From Fimisoma sp964619315 (GTDB taxonomy: Bacteria; Bacillota; Clostridia; Peptostreptococcales; Anaerovoracaceae), in contig CAZUEH010000001.1 in NCBI GenBank assembly GCA_964619315.1, positions 1-64,000 on the forward strand: a DNA stretch of 64,000 nt. Direction: 5' to 3'. The position numbers and the translations under genes were made by a program. Of this stretch, positions 51,226 through 58,822 are shown in pieces (position 1 is the stretch's first letter; the number at the start of each line of letters is the position of its first letter). The notes under the pieces were generated by a model that made no database searches, was not told the DNA's origin, and saw only the letters and a program-made list of their open reading frames with translations.

Positions 51226-53844
51226 ATGGAAAAGTTAGGTTTAAACGAAATAAGACTTTTATTTAGAAAATTTTATGAAAGCAAAGGACATTATCCTGCA
51301 AAGAGCGCATCTTTGATTCCTAAGGATGATAAAAGCCTTTTAATAATAAACTCAGGTATGGCACCTTTGAAAAAATATTTTTCAGGAGCTGAAACACCAC
51401 CTTCAAATAGGATGGTTAACTGCCAAAAGTGCATCAGGACTGGTGATATCGACAACGTTGGAATCACTTCAAGGCATGGTACATTTTTCGAAATGATGGG
51501 TAGTTTCTCATTTGGAGATTACTTTAAAAAAGAATCCCTCGAATGGGGATTGGAATTTTTGGTTCAATGGTTAAAAATGCCGTTCGACAAGATTTGGGCT
51601 ACTGTTTATTACGAAGATGATGAAGCAATAGAACTGTGGAAAAACCTTGGAATGCCAGCAGAAAGAATCGTAAAACTCGGAAAAGAGGACAATTTCTGGG
51701 AAATCGGACTTGGACCATGTGGACCATGTTCAGAATTGTATTTCGACAGAGGCCCTGAATATGGCTGTGGTAAGGAAGATTGCAAACCAGGATGCGAATG
51801 TGATAGATATCTTGAATTCTGGAACCATGTATTTACTCAATTTTCTAAAGAAGAAGATGGTTCATATAGCAACCTTGCAAACCCTAACATCGATACAGGC
51901 ATGGGTCTTGAAAGAATGGCTTGCATAATGCAGGAAGTAGATTCTATCTTTGATGTAGATACAATTCGCCACATATTAGACGGCGTAGTTGAAAAATCAG
52001 GTGTCAAATACCAAGGTGGACAGGTTCCTACCGATGTTTCAATTAGAATAATTACAGATCATTTGCGTTCCATGACCTTTATGATTGCCGATGGCATAAT
52101 GCCAAGCAATGAGGGCAGGGGATATGTGTTAAGAAGACTGCTTAGAAGAGCTGCTAGACACGGCAGAATAATAGGTATCAGCGGTGCTTTCCTTTCAGAA
52201 CTTGCTGATAAAGTTATTGAAGTTTCCGGGCAAGCATACCCAGAACTCGTAGAGCAACAAGAATACATTAAGAAGATAATTTCAGTTGAAGAAGCTAAGT
52301 TTGCATCTACAATAGATCAAGGCGAGGCAATAATTCAACAATACATAGAAGAACTTAAAAAAGACGGAAAAACTTTGTTAGACGGCGAAAAACTATTCAA
52401 GTTATATGATACTTATGGTTTCCCACCAGAATTAACAGAAGAAATCCTTCTGGAAAACGGCATGAAAGCTGATACAAAAGGCTTTGATGAAAATATGCAG
52501 CGTCAAAAGGAACTGGCTAGAAAAGGGCGTAAAAGCTCTGAAGACGAAGCATGGAAAGAAACAAAGAGTCTTGTAGACGTTGCTAATACAGTATTTACAG
52601 GTTATGACACTTTAGTTGATCATGGTGAGATTCTTGATATGGTAGGGGAAAATGGCCTTGTAACTGAAGCTAATGCTCAGCAAATGGTAGAAATATTCCT
52701 TGATAGATCTCCGTTTTATCCTGAAGGAGGAGGTCAGTCAGCAGATGCTGGTGTGATTTCTAATGATTCAGGTAAGGCTCTTGTAACTTCTGTCACTAAA
52801 AAAGATGGAGTACTATGTCATAATTGCAAAATCATAGAAGGCAATATAAAAGTTGGCGACAAAGTTCAATGTCAAGTAGATGTGGCAAAACGTAACTGCA
52901 CTGCAAGAAATCATACAGCAACACATCTTCTACAAAAGGCGCTAAGAGAAGTCGTTGGAACTCATGTACAGCAATCGGGTTCAAGCGTCAATGAAAGTCT
53001 CTTAAGGTTTGATTTTAGCCATTTTGAAGCGTTAACAAAAGAGCAAATCAACCAAGTACAAAAGATTGTTAACGACAAAATAAATGAATTTATATCAACC
53101 TCAACTGATGAAATGACTATAGAAGAAGCACAAGCTTCTGGCGCAATTGCTTTGTTTGGAGAAAAATATTCAGATAAAGTTAGAGTGGTTGCTGTTGGTG
53201 ATTGGTCAAAAGAGCTTTGTGGTGGTACTCACGTTAGCAACACTGGAGAAATTGGCGCGTTCAAGATACTTTCTGAAAGCGGAATAGCATCAGGAATTAG
53301 AAGAATTGAAGCTGTAACTGGAACAGGTGTTTTAGCAGAAGCTTTGAAATCAGACAATATAATTGATGCTCTAGCAGAAACTGTTAAAGCAAACAAGTCG
53401 AATCTTGTAGATAAAACAGTTGCTATGACTGAAGAACTTAAATCTCTTAAAAAAGAGTTAGAAGAGCTAAAAAAGGCAGCAATGGATGGCGAAGCCGATA
53501 ATCTTGTAGCCGATGCTCTTAAAATAAATGGCGTAAGCTTGATTCTAAAAGAGTTTGATGATTGTAATATAAATGATCTTAGAGGACTTTCTGATGATAT
53601 CAAGAGTGCAAACAAAAATGTTTGCATGGTATTTGCAAGTAAAAGTGGTGAAAAGGTGACTTTCCTGGTATCTCTAACTGATGATTTGGTTGAAAAGGGA
53701 TTCCATGCAGGTAAAATGATTAAAGACATTGCAGCAGCATGCGGCGGCGGTGGCGGCGGAAAAGCTGACATGGCACAAGCAGGTGCAAAAGATGTGTCGA
53801 AAATTAATGAGGCCTTTGAGGTTGCCAAAAAACTTTTATCATAG
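51226..53844 (+). CDS. alaS: Alanyl-tRNA synthetase
   Basis: AlaRS charges tRNA-Ala. The 872 residues have the class II catalytic core at the N-terminus (INSGMAPLKKYFSG, TSRHGTFFEMMGSFSFGDYF), the editing domain with HTATHLLQKALRE and the zinc residues in CGGTHVSNTG, and a C-terminal coiled coil plus DHHA1 domain (ACGGGGGGKADMAQAG). ATG 51226 has AGGAGG upstream; an in-frame TTG at 51205 would precede that site. It has its own promoter and probably continues into ireB-ruvX. Confidence 0.97.
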   Translation: MEKLGLNEIRLLFRKFYESKGHYPAKSASLIPKDDKSLLIINSGMAPLKKYFSGAETPPSNRMVNCQKCIRTGDIDNVGITSRHGTFFEMMGSFSFGDYFKKESLEWGLEFLVQWLKMPFDKIWATVYYEDDEAIELWKNLGMPAERIVKLGKEDNFWEIGLGPCGPCSELYFDRGPEYGCGKEDCKPGCECDRYLEFWNHVFTQFSKEEDGSYSNLANPNIDTGMGLERMACIMQEVDSIFDVDTIRHILDGVVEKSGVKYQGGQVPTDVSIRIITDHLRSMTFMIADGIMPSNEGRGYVLRRLLRRAARHGRIIGISGAFLSELADKVIEVSGQAYPELVEQQEYIKKIISVEEAKFASTIDQGEAIIQQYIEELKKDGKTLLDGEKLFKLYDTYGFPPELTEEILLENGMKADTKGFDENMQRQKELARKGRKSSEDEAWKETKSLVDVANTVFTGYDTLVDHGEILDMVGENGLVTEANAQQMVEIFLDRSPFYPEGGGQSADAGVISNDSGKALVTSVTKKDGVLCHNCKIIEGNIKVGDKVQCQVDVAKRNCTARNHTATHLLQKALREVVGTHVQQSGSSVNESLLRFDFSHFEALTKEQINQVQKIVNDKINEFISTSTDEMTIEEAQASGAIALFGEKYSDKVRVVAVGDWSKELCGGTHVSNTGEIGAFKILSESGIASGIRRIEAVTGTGVLAEALKSDNIIDALAETVKANKSNLVDKTVAMTEELKSLKKELEELKKAAMDGEADNLVADALKINGVSLILKEFDDCNINDLRGLSDDIKSANKNVCMVFASKSGEKVTFLVSLTDDLVEKGFHAGKMIKDIAAACGGGGGGKADMAQAGAKDVSKINEAFEVAKKLLS

Positions 53845-53850
53845 TATAAT
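53822..53850 (+). promoter_or_regulatory. Possible promoter of ireB-ruvX
   Basis: TTGCCA (53822-53827) and TATAAT (53845-53850) are separated by 17 bp, inside and just after the end of alaS. Confidence 0.5.
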
Positions 53851-53892
53851 TTAGCATATAGTAATAATGTTTATAAGCTGGAGGGGATAAAA

Positions 53893-54138
53893 ATGGATAA
53901 GAGTACAAAAATGTTCGATTCTTTCAAAACCCAAAAGACAAATAAGCAAATAGTAAGAGAAGTCTACGAATGCTTAAAAGAAAAAGATTATAACCCTGTA
54001 GATCAACTTGTGGGTTATATAATTTCAGGTGACCCATCATACATCACCAGTTTTAACAATGCAAGAACATTGATAAAAGGTGTTGATAGAGACGAATTAG
54101 TCGCTGAAATGCTTAAAGCTTACTTAGATGTGGAATAA
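53893..54138 (+). CDS. IreB family regulatory phosphoprotein
   Basis: The 81-residue protein belongs to the IreB (DUF965) family, known in Enterococcus as a substrate of the Ser/Thr kinase IreK that modulates cephalosporin resistance. The pattern KMFDSFKTQK, VREVYECLKEKDYNPVDQLVGYIISGDP and DELVAEMLKAYL is diagnostic. A Ser and a Thr near the start (residues 4-5) are candidate phosphosites. The kinase gene is not in the window. alaS-ireB-ruvX is a conserved order in Firmicutes. GGAGGGG precedes the ATG. Confidence 0.94.
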   Translation: MDKSTKMFDSFKTQKTNKQIVREVYECLKEKDYNPVDQLVGYIISGDPSYITSFNNARTLIKGVDRDELVAEMLKAYLDVE

Positions 54139-54232
54139 GGATAAGGTTTAAACCCGCAACTTACTCCCATAATGTGTTTAAATGTGTGAGCTTCTCAGTT
54201 TTCGTGCAAAAAACACTATACGTTTACAAAAC

Positions 54233-54261
54233 CGGGTGCCGTCAAATGAGACTTGCACCCG
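54233..54261 (+). promoter_or_regulatory. Hairpin in the ruvX leader
   Basis: CGGGTGC (54233-54239) pairs perfectly with GCACCCG (54255-54261). Only a weak T-rich stretch follows, so it may be an attenuator or a partial terminator, 27 bases before ruvX. Confidence 0.4.
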
Positions 54262-54287
54262 ATTCTTATTATAAGGAGATATATAAC

Positions 54288-54713
54288 ATGAGAAAAATTG
54301 GACTAGATGTCGGAGATAAAACAATTGGTGTCGCTGTATCTGACCCCTTAGGATATACCGCTCAAGGTATAATGACAATTGAAAGGGTAGGGATTCGCAA
54401 AGATACTGGCAAAATATTAGATTTGGTTAAAGAATATGAATGCGACACTATCGTTATGGGCCTACCAAAGAATTTAAATGGTACCAACAGCGTTCAGACA
54501 GATAAAGTGTATGAATTTAGAACTATGTTAGAAAATAAAATGAAAAGCACTGGAATAAAAGATGTGAAGATTGTCTGGGAAGACGAAAGATTTACAACGG
54601 TTATTGCAGAAAGAGTTTTAATAGATGCAGACGTTTCGAGAGCTAATAGAAAAAAAGTCATTGATAAACAAGCAGCAGTAGTTATATTACAAAGCTATTT
54701 GGACAAATTATAA
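54288..54713 (+). CDS. ruvX: Holliday junction resolvase-like RuvX (YqgF)
   Basis: RuvX has an RNase H-like fold and is involved in 16S rRNA 5' end processing and possibly junction resolution. The 141 residues start with KIGLDVGDKTIGVAVSDPLG (catalytic Asp), contain VMGLPKNLNGT and WEDERFTT (the second acidic site), and end in DKQAAVVILQSYL. AAGGAGATATATAAC precedes ATG 54288; an open frame extending to 54174 covers the intergenic hairpin and is rejected. It is the last rightward gene of this part. Confidence 0.95.
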   Translation: MRKIGLDVGDKTIGVAVSDPLGYTAQGIMTIERVGIRKDTGKILDLVKEYECDTIVMGLPKNLNGTNSVQTDKVYEFRTMLENKMKSTGIKDVKIVWEDERFTTVIAERVLIDADVSRANRKKVIDKQAAVVILQSYLDKL

Positions 54714-54765
54714 ATTCAACGAGAAAGGGAGTATAAGTAATTATGCTTCTTTTTCATAGGCAGAA

Positions 54766-54795
54766 CTATTCCTAAAATCACAATTTTGGGAATAG
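54766..54795. repeat. Strong hairpin-forming inverted repeat
   Basis: A 13-bp stem (54766-54778 with 54783-54795, one G-T) closes the 4-base loop CACA. It lacks a T tract on either side and so does not look like a standard terminator. Confidence 0.6.
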
Positions 54796-55206
54796 ATAAC
54801 ACCTAAAACAATAGGTTGAACCACGCCCATAGCTCAACCAATGTTTTGCACAAGTTCTTTAGCAATCTAATCAGCCCAATAAATTGCATATTTAACTTTA
54901 ATGTTTAAATAAAACTACCCCTTTTATTTAAAACTAAGTGACTTGTGTTCTACTTTTAATTCAAATCTATATTTTATTAAATAGTATACTTTGTAATTTC
55001 TCCATGGAATTCTTCTTGGGCTTCTTCCTTATAGTTCCTGCAAATCTTATTAAAGCCTTTTATTTTAGTCATGATCTATGTTGAATATGATAAAATCCTA
55101 TTATCTAAAAAACTGTTGGATTCCACGAAAAAACAAGGCTCTAATTTGCGTTTTAAGCGATTTTTTATAGTATGGTCAAGGCATTACACCTTGTGAATTG
55201 TCGTTG

Positions 55207-55250
55207 AAAAAGCGGCAACCATTGCAAATGCTACATTGGCGCCACTTTTT
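55207..55250 (-). terminator. Probable terminator of the yneA-like gene
   Basis: Read leftward, an imperfect stem (55250-55235 with 55222-55207) is flanked by five A and ends in five T, just after the stop codon. Confidence 0.65.
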
Positions 55251-55256
55251 CTATAA

Positions 55257-55556
55257 TTAGTTAATTGGGACCAAAATTGTCATGCCGGCATATAAATCTG
55301 ATGCGCTAATGTTATTAGTGTCGCATATTTCATATACGGACTTTCTTATATCTGTATCATCAGACATGTAATTATCTGCAATTGACCAAAGTGTATCTCC
55401 GTAAGCAACTTCAACTTCCATGTATTCCGGATTGGTTAAGCTGCTTGCTGTATTAAGTCCTAAAGCAAAATTAGCTATTGAAGTAATCAATATAATTACT
55501 ATTACAACGAATAATGTAAATCTGATTCTGTTATTCACTCTATATTTTGTAGTCAT
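55257..55556 (-). CDS. yneA: YneA-like SOS cell division suppressor (TM plus LysM)
   Basis: The 99-residue protein has a short basic N-terminus (TTKYRVNNRIRF), one membrane span (about residues 12-32), and a C-terminal LysM domain (VEVAYGDTLWSIADNYMS ... NNISASDLYAGMTILV). This size and layout match YneA, which delays division in Bacillus during DNA damage. The promoter carries three LexA-like boxes, which supports the assignment. ATG 55556 has GGGAGGG about 10 bases upstream; an in-frame GTG at 55580 overlaps a LexA box and is unlikely. lexA itself and yneB are not adjacent, unlike in Bacillus. Confidence 0.8.
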   Translation of the reverse strand: MTTKYRVNNRIRFTLFVVIVIILITSIANFALGLNTASSLTNPEYMEVEVAYGDTLWSIADNYMSDDTDIRKSVYEICDTNNISASDLYAGMTILVPIN

Positions 55557-55573
55557 ACGGCTCACACCCTCCC

Positions 55574-55587
55574 CAAACACTTGTTCT
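55574..55587 (-). promoter_or_regulatory. LexA-like box A of yneA
   Basis: On the minus strand the site reads AGAACAAGTGTTTG, 13 of 14 matches to CGAACRNRYGTTYG. It lies just downstream of the -10, at the expected transcription start. Confidence 0.7.
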
Positions 55588-55594
55588 TTTCTAT

Positions 55595-55623
55595 AATATA
55601 ACAGAATGAATGTTCGTTGTCAA
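55595..55623 (-). promoter_or_regulatory. Predicted sigma-A promoter of yneA
   Basis: On the minus strand, a perfect TTGACA (55623-55618) and TATATT (55600-55595) are separated by 17 bp. A LexA-like box lies in the spacer, and others flank it. Confidence 0.75.
55603..55616 (+). promoter_or_regulatory. LexA-like box B of yneA
   Basis: AGAATGAATGTTCG matches the consensus at 12 of 14 positions and occupies the spacer of the yneA promoter. Its centre is 29 bp from those of boxes A and C. Confidence 0.6.
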
Positions 55624-55631
55624 CACAAAAA

Positions 55632-55645
55632 CGAACAAATGTTTG
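55632..55645 (+). promoter_or_regulatory. LexA-like box C of yneA
   Basis: CGAACAAATGTTTG is a full 14 of 14 match to CGAACRNRYGTTYG, just upstream of the -35. It also lies 9 bases after the stop of the TVP38 gene. Confidence 0.8.
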
Positions 55646-55654
55646 AAAAAAGTT

Positions 55655-56386
55655 TTATTTATTTATTTTTTCATAAGCCTCGTTTAAGAATTCATTGATT
55701 TTCTTTCTATAAACGATACAGAGAATAAAAGATAAAACAGCTAGAATGCCTAGAACGATCATTCCAAAATACTCCTCTTTGTTCCACATGCTGCCAATCA
55801 TAATACTACCCATCATTCCAGGCATACGCCCTATCAGAGATAATAATATAAATGGTTTGAATTTCATGTCAGAAACTCCTGCAGCATAGCTCACTAAGTC
55901 TTTTGGAATTCCAGGAATGAGATATAGTAAGAATACGACGGTATATGCTTTTTTAGAATTGAGTTTTTCAATATAATCCTCAGTCTTGTCCTTGCCGAAG
56001 AACAAATGAACAAAGTCACTGCCGAGGATCTTTGCTAAATAAAAGGAAATTCCAGTTCCTAATGTTGCACCTATTACAGAGAACAACAATGCTGGCGGAA
56101 ATGTATATAAATATCCCGCTGCTAACTGAAAGACTTGTCCCGGAATTACACTTATTATAATTTGTAGTATTTGTAAACATATATATATAGGAATAGATTG
56201 TAATTTGTAGCTTCTCAAATAGTCAACAATGTCTTCAAACCCCTTAAATTGTGACAGCCACTCATGTTGGAAAAAGTATATGTACAAAGGAATACCAATA
56301 ACAATAGTTGCAAGAAGCAAAATCTTAAATATTGACACTAATACTTTTTTTCTATTTTCCTCTTCTTTTAAGTTTACAATCCCCAT
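55655..56386 (-). CDS. TVP38/TMEM64 (DedA-like) family membrane protein
   Basis: The 243-residue polytopic protein belongs to the TVP38/TMEM64 family of VTT-domain proteins, related to DedA. The central re-entrant region is visible in IPGQVFQLAAGYLYTFPPAL and GATLGTGISFYLAKILGSDF, and again in YLIPGIPKDLVSYAAGVS. Relatives move or scramble lipids, including undecaprenyl phosphate; which applies here is unknown. AGGGGATTTAAA precedes the ATG. It is 18 bases after the ynbB-like gene and is probably the last gene of the mutS transcript. Confidence 0.88.
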   Translation of the reverse strand: MGIVNLKEEENRKKVLVSIFKILLLATIVIGIPLYIYFFQHEWLSQFKGFEDIVDYLRSYKLQSIPIYICLQILQIIISVIPGQVFQLAAGYLYTFPPALLFSVIGATLGTGISFYLAKILGSDFVHLFFGKDKTEDYIEKLNSKKAYTVVFLLYLIPGIPKDLVSYAAGVSDMKFKPFILLSLIGRMPGMMGSIMIGSMWNKEEYFGMIVLGILAVLSFILCIVYRKKINEFLNEAYEKINK

Positions 56387-56404
56387 TTTAAATCCCCTAA
56401 TTTC

Positions 56405-57694
56405 TTAAACTGAGATCAATCCTTTTTTTAATAATAAATCTATAGATTTTATGACACCGAATTTTGAATGTTCATAAGTTAAGCCCCCTTGAAAATACAC
56501 GTTATAAGGCTCTCTCATTGGTGCGTCTGCACTAAGCTCAATGGATGAGCCTTGAATGAAGGCGCCAGCAGCCATTATTACCTTAGATTGATATCCAGGC
56601 ATATCCCAAGGAACTGGAGTTACATGAGCATCGATAGGCGCTGCCGCTTGTATAGCCTGGCAAAATGTTTCCAAGGCTTCAGGCGTATTAAGTTTAACCG
56701 CTTGAATTATATCACTTCTTGTATCTTCAGCCTTTGGACAGACTTCAAAACCAAGTTTTTCATAAGCCTTTCCGCAAAGAACTGCACCTTTTACTGCTCC
56801 ATTTACTACTTTTGGTGCTTGGAAAAGTCCCTGTAGCATTGTTCTAGTCTGTCCAAATGTAAGACCACATTCTCCGCCAATTCCTGGGCAAGTCATCCTA
56901 TACTGAATCTTATCTATAAGATCAGCTCTACCTGCAACATATCCTCCGGACAAAGCTATGCCGCCGCCGGGATTCTTTATGAGAGACCCAGCGATTACAT
57001 CAACGCCAACGTCGGTAGGTTCTTTTATATCTAAAAACTCACCATAACAGTTGTCAGCCATCTTTACTAAGTTAGGGTTTATTTTATCAATAAAATCGGC
57101 CCATTGAGCGATTTGGTCTATTGTAATGGCTTTGCGCCATCCATAACCAGTCGCACGCTGAACAGTAACCATCCTTGTTTTAGGAGAAATAGCTTTTTTA
57201 ATTCCTTCAAAGTCTATAGAACCATCAGGTAGAAGTTCCACCTGCTTATAAGTAATGCCGTAATCTTTTAATGATCCATTGCCTTCGCCTCTAATGCCGA
57301 TTACTTCTTCAAGAGTATCATATGGAGCGCCAGTGCAGTATATAAGCTCGTCTCCAGGCCTAAGAATGCCAAGTAAAGTTATCGCTAAAGCATGTGTTCC
57401 GTTTACTATATTAGTTCTCACCAAAGCAGCATCTGTGTGGAAAATATCTGCATAAACTTTTTCTAAAGCCTCTCTGCCCGGATCATCATAGCCATAGCCA
57501 GTATTCCAATTAAAGTGCATATCGCTTAAATTGTTTTTCTGAAAAGCATCTAATATCTTATATTGGTTGTACGCCATTATATCGTCAAGGCTTTTGAACT
57601 GAGCAGAAATCTCAGTTTCGGACTCATCTATTAGTTTTAGAACTCTTTCGTCAATATTGAACTTTTTCATTAATAAGTCGCTTGTATGTTGCAT
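56405..57694 (-). CDS. Methionine gamma-lyase family protein (YnbB, aluminium resistance-like)
   Basis: The 429-residue PLP protein belongs to the YnbB/aluminium resistance family (fold type I, Cys/Met metabolism). The N-terminal half has NWNTGYGYDDPGREALEKVY and NIVNGTHALAITLLG, and the PLP lysine is in AGSLIKNPGGGIALSGGYV. The C-terminal region ends SIELSADAPMREPYNVYFQG. Despite the family name the reaction is not known. The ATG follows the recombinase stop with no gap. In Bacillus the relative ynbB lies after miaA-hfq; here a recombinase gene takes the place of hfq. Confidence 0.92.
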   Translation of the reverse strand: MQHTSDLLMKKFNIDERVLKLIDESETEISAQFKSLDDIMAYNQYKILDAFQKNNLSDMHFNWNTGYGYDDPGREALEKVYADIFHTDAALVRTNIVNGTHALAITLLGILRPGDELIYCTGAPYDTLEEVIGIRGEGNGSLKDYGITYKQVELLPDGSIDFEGIKKAISPKTRMVTVQRATGYGWRKAITIDQIAQWADFIDKINPNLVKMADNCYGEFLDIKEPTDVGVDVIAGSLIKNPGGGIALSGGYVAGRADLIDKIQYRMTCPGIGGECGLTFGQTRTMLQGLFQAPKVVNGAVKGAVLCGKAYEKLGFEVCPKAEDTRSDIIQAVKLNTPEALETFCQAIQAAAPIDAHVTPVPWDMPGYQSKVIMAAGAFIQGSSIELSADAPMREPYNVYFQGGLTYEHSKFGVIKSIDLLLKKGLISV

Positions 57695-58822
57695 CTATTT
57701 TTCTTTCCTTTCTTCTTCCCATTCCATATTTTTCACAAGGTCTCTTTTTACATTTGTTTTTTGCCTTGCATAAAGTTGAGTAGTTGTGACTTGTTCATGA
57801 TCTAAAAGTGCTGCTACATCAAATATGGAATTACCCCTGCCAATAAGGCTCGTTGCCGCAGTTGCACGTAGTTTATGAGGGCTATAGCCCGTTTTTCTAG
57901 ATGTGCTCAAAGCAATTGAGGTGTATTTTTTAACTAATTCTCTTATCTGTCTTTCAGTCATTCGTCTGTTTTGCAATGACAAAAAGAGTGCATCCTTGTG
58001 CTCTTCGTCTATTTTGCTTTCTTCTGGCCGTTCATTATCTATATAATCGTTAATTACAGAAGTCACAGATTTATTCAAAGGCATTGTTGATTCCTTGCCT
58101 CTTTTTCTATAGATTTTAAACTCCCCTCGCCCAAAGTTAAAAGATGAAACATTTAACTGTTGTAGTTCTGAAAGTCTAAGACCATATGTAAGGAACATAA
58201 TCAAAATGGCTTTGTCTCTAAGTTTTGTTTTTTCCCAGTAGACTCTTTCTCGATCAGTTAAGCCACTACCACTTGATACTGCATCGAGCATTATCATAAC
58301 CTCGTCATCTTGGAGCGCCTTGATTTCACGCTCTCCAGGACGTGGGACTCTGATTGGATCAAAGCCATCAGTTATGTTTTTTTCTACAAGATCATCTCGG
58401 TACAAGTACTTAAAAAGCACTGAAATTGATGATTTTTTGCGAGCCAAAGTTTTATTCGTATTCTCATACATGTAGACAGCATCTTTGGTTTCTACCTTAT
58501 ATTTGCGGCAATAATCTATGAACATATTCACATCAACTGCTTTTATTTCGTTTAAATTCTCAACCTTTATTTTGGAAATATCATCTGTCTCGGTAAGATC
58601 AGTTTCTGATATAAGGTATTGAAAAAAGAATTTAATATCATGCAAATAAGCTAATCTAGTCATTGGAAGCACATTGCCTTTTAGGTATGCAAAATAGCCA
58701 CGCAAAAATTTAGGAAGTTCTTTTTCAATATCTTCGCACTGAAGATATATATCGTTTTCCTTCTTTATTACGTTGTCTGGTTTGTCACTTTTGTTGTGAA
58801 TTCGTATCTTTTTTTCAACCAT
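57695..58822 (-). CDS. Xer-type tyrosine recombinase
   Basis: The 375-residue protein has a SAM-like N-terminal core-binding domain (about 35-145) and a C-terminal catalytic domain with the full set: Arg in YGLRLSELQQLNVSSF, Lys in YRKRGKESTMPL, SPHKLRATAATSL (HxxR), LLDHEQVTTTQLY (His and nucleophile Tyr). It is longer than XerC/XerD (about 300) and nearer to XerS in size. The ATG at 58822 lies 55 bases inside miaA, and no nearer ATG gives a complete N-terminus. It could be the chromosome dimer resolvase; no dif site was recognised. It is embedded in a housekeeping operon with no mobile-element signs. Confidence 0.9.
   Translation of the reverse strand: MVEKKIRIHNKSDKPDNVIKKENDIYLQCEDIEKELPKFLRGYFAYLKGNVLPMTRLAYLHDIKFFFQYLISETDLTETDDISKIKVENLNEIKAVDVNMFIDYCRKYKVETKDAVYMYENTNKTLARKKSSISVLFKYLYRDDLVEKNITDGFDPIRVPRPGEREIKALQDDEVMIMLDAVSSGSGLTDRERVYWEKTKLRDKAILIMFLTYGLRLSELQQLNVSSFNFGRGEFKIYRKRGKESTMPLNKSVTSVINDYIDNERPEESKIDEEHKDALFLSLQNRRMTERQIRELVKKYTSIALSTSRKTGYSPHKLRATAATSLIGRGNSIFDVAALLDHEQVTTTQLYARQKTNVKRDLVKNMEWEEERKEK

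Larger units (their letters stand above)
54714..55256. other. Intergenic region of 543 bases without a supported gene
   Basis: This A/T-rich stretch lies between convergent ruvX (+) and the yneA-like gene (-). It holds a strong 13-bp hairpin (54766-54795), a 6-bp dyad near 54815-54837, and the yneA terminator at its right end. The minus strand has a few short open frames (for example 54741-54830, 29 residues) with no ribosome binding site and no recognisable relatives. It may be decayed sequence. Confidence 0.6.

Noticed and set aside
53229..53828. 199-residue open frame antisense to alaS
   Set aside because: It lies opposite the conserved alaS coding sequence and arises from its codon usage; no family resemblance or start signal.
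54741..54830. Short minus-strand open frame of 29 residues in the gap after ruvX, plus an overlapping 28-residue hydrophobic one
   Set aside because: There is no ribosome binding site and no recognisable family, and the frame is closed by a stop just upstream. Chance or decayed sequence is as likely as a gene.
57695..58822. Integrase of a mobile element
   Set aside because: No attachment repeats, excisionase or cargo genes are nearby; the gene is tightly embedded between miaA and ynbB.
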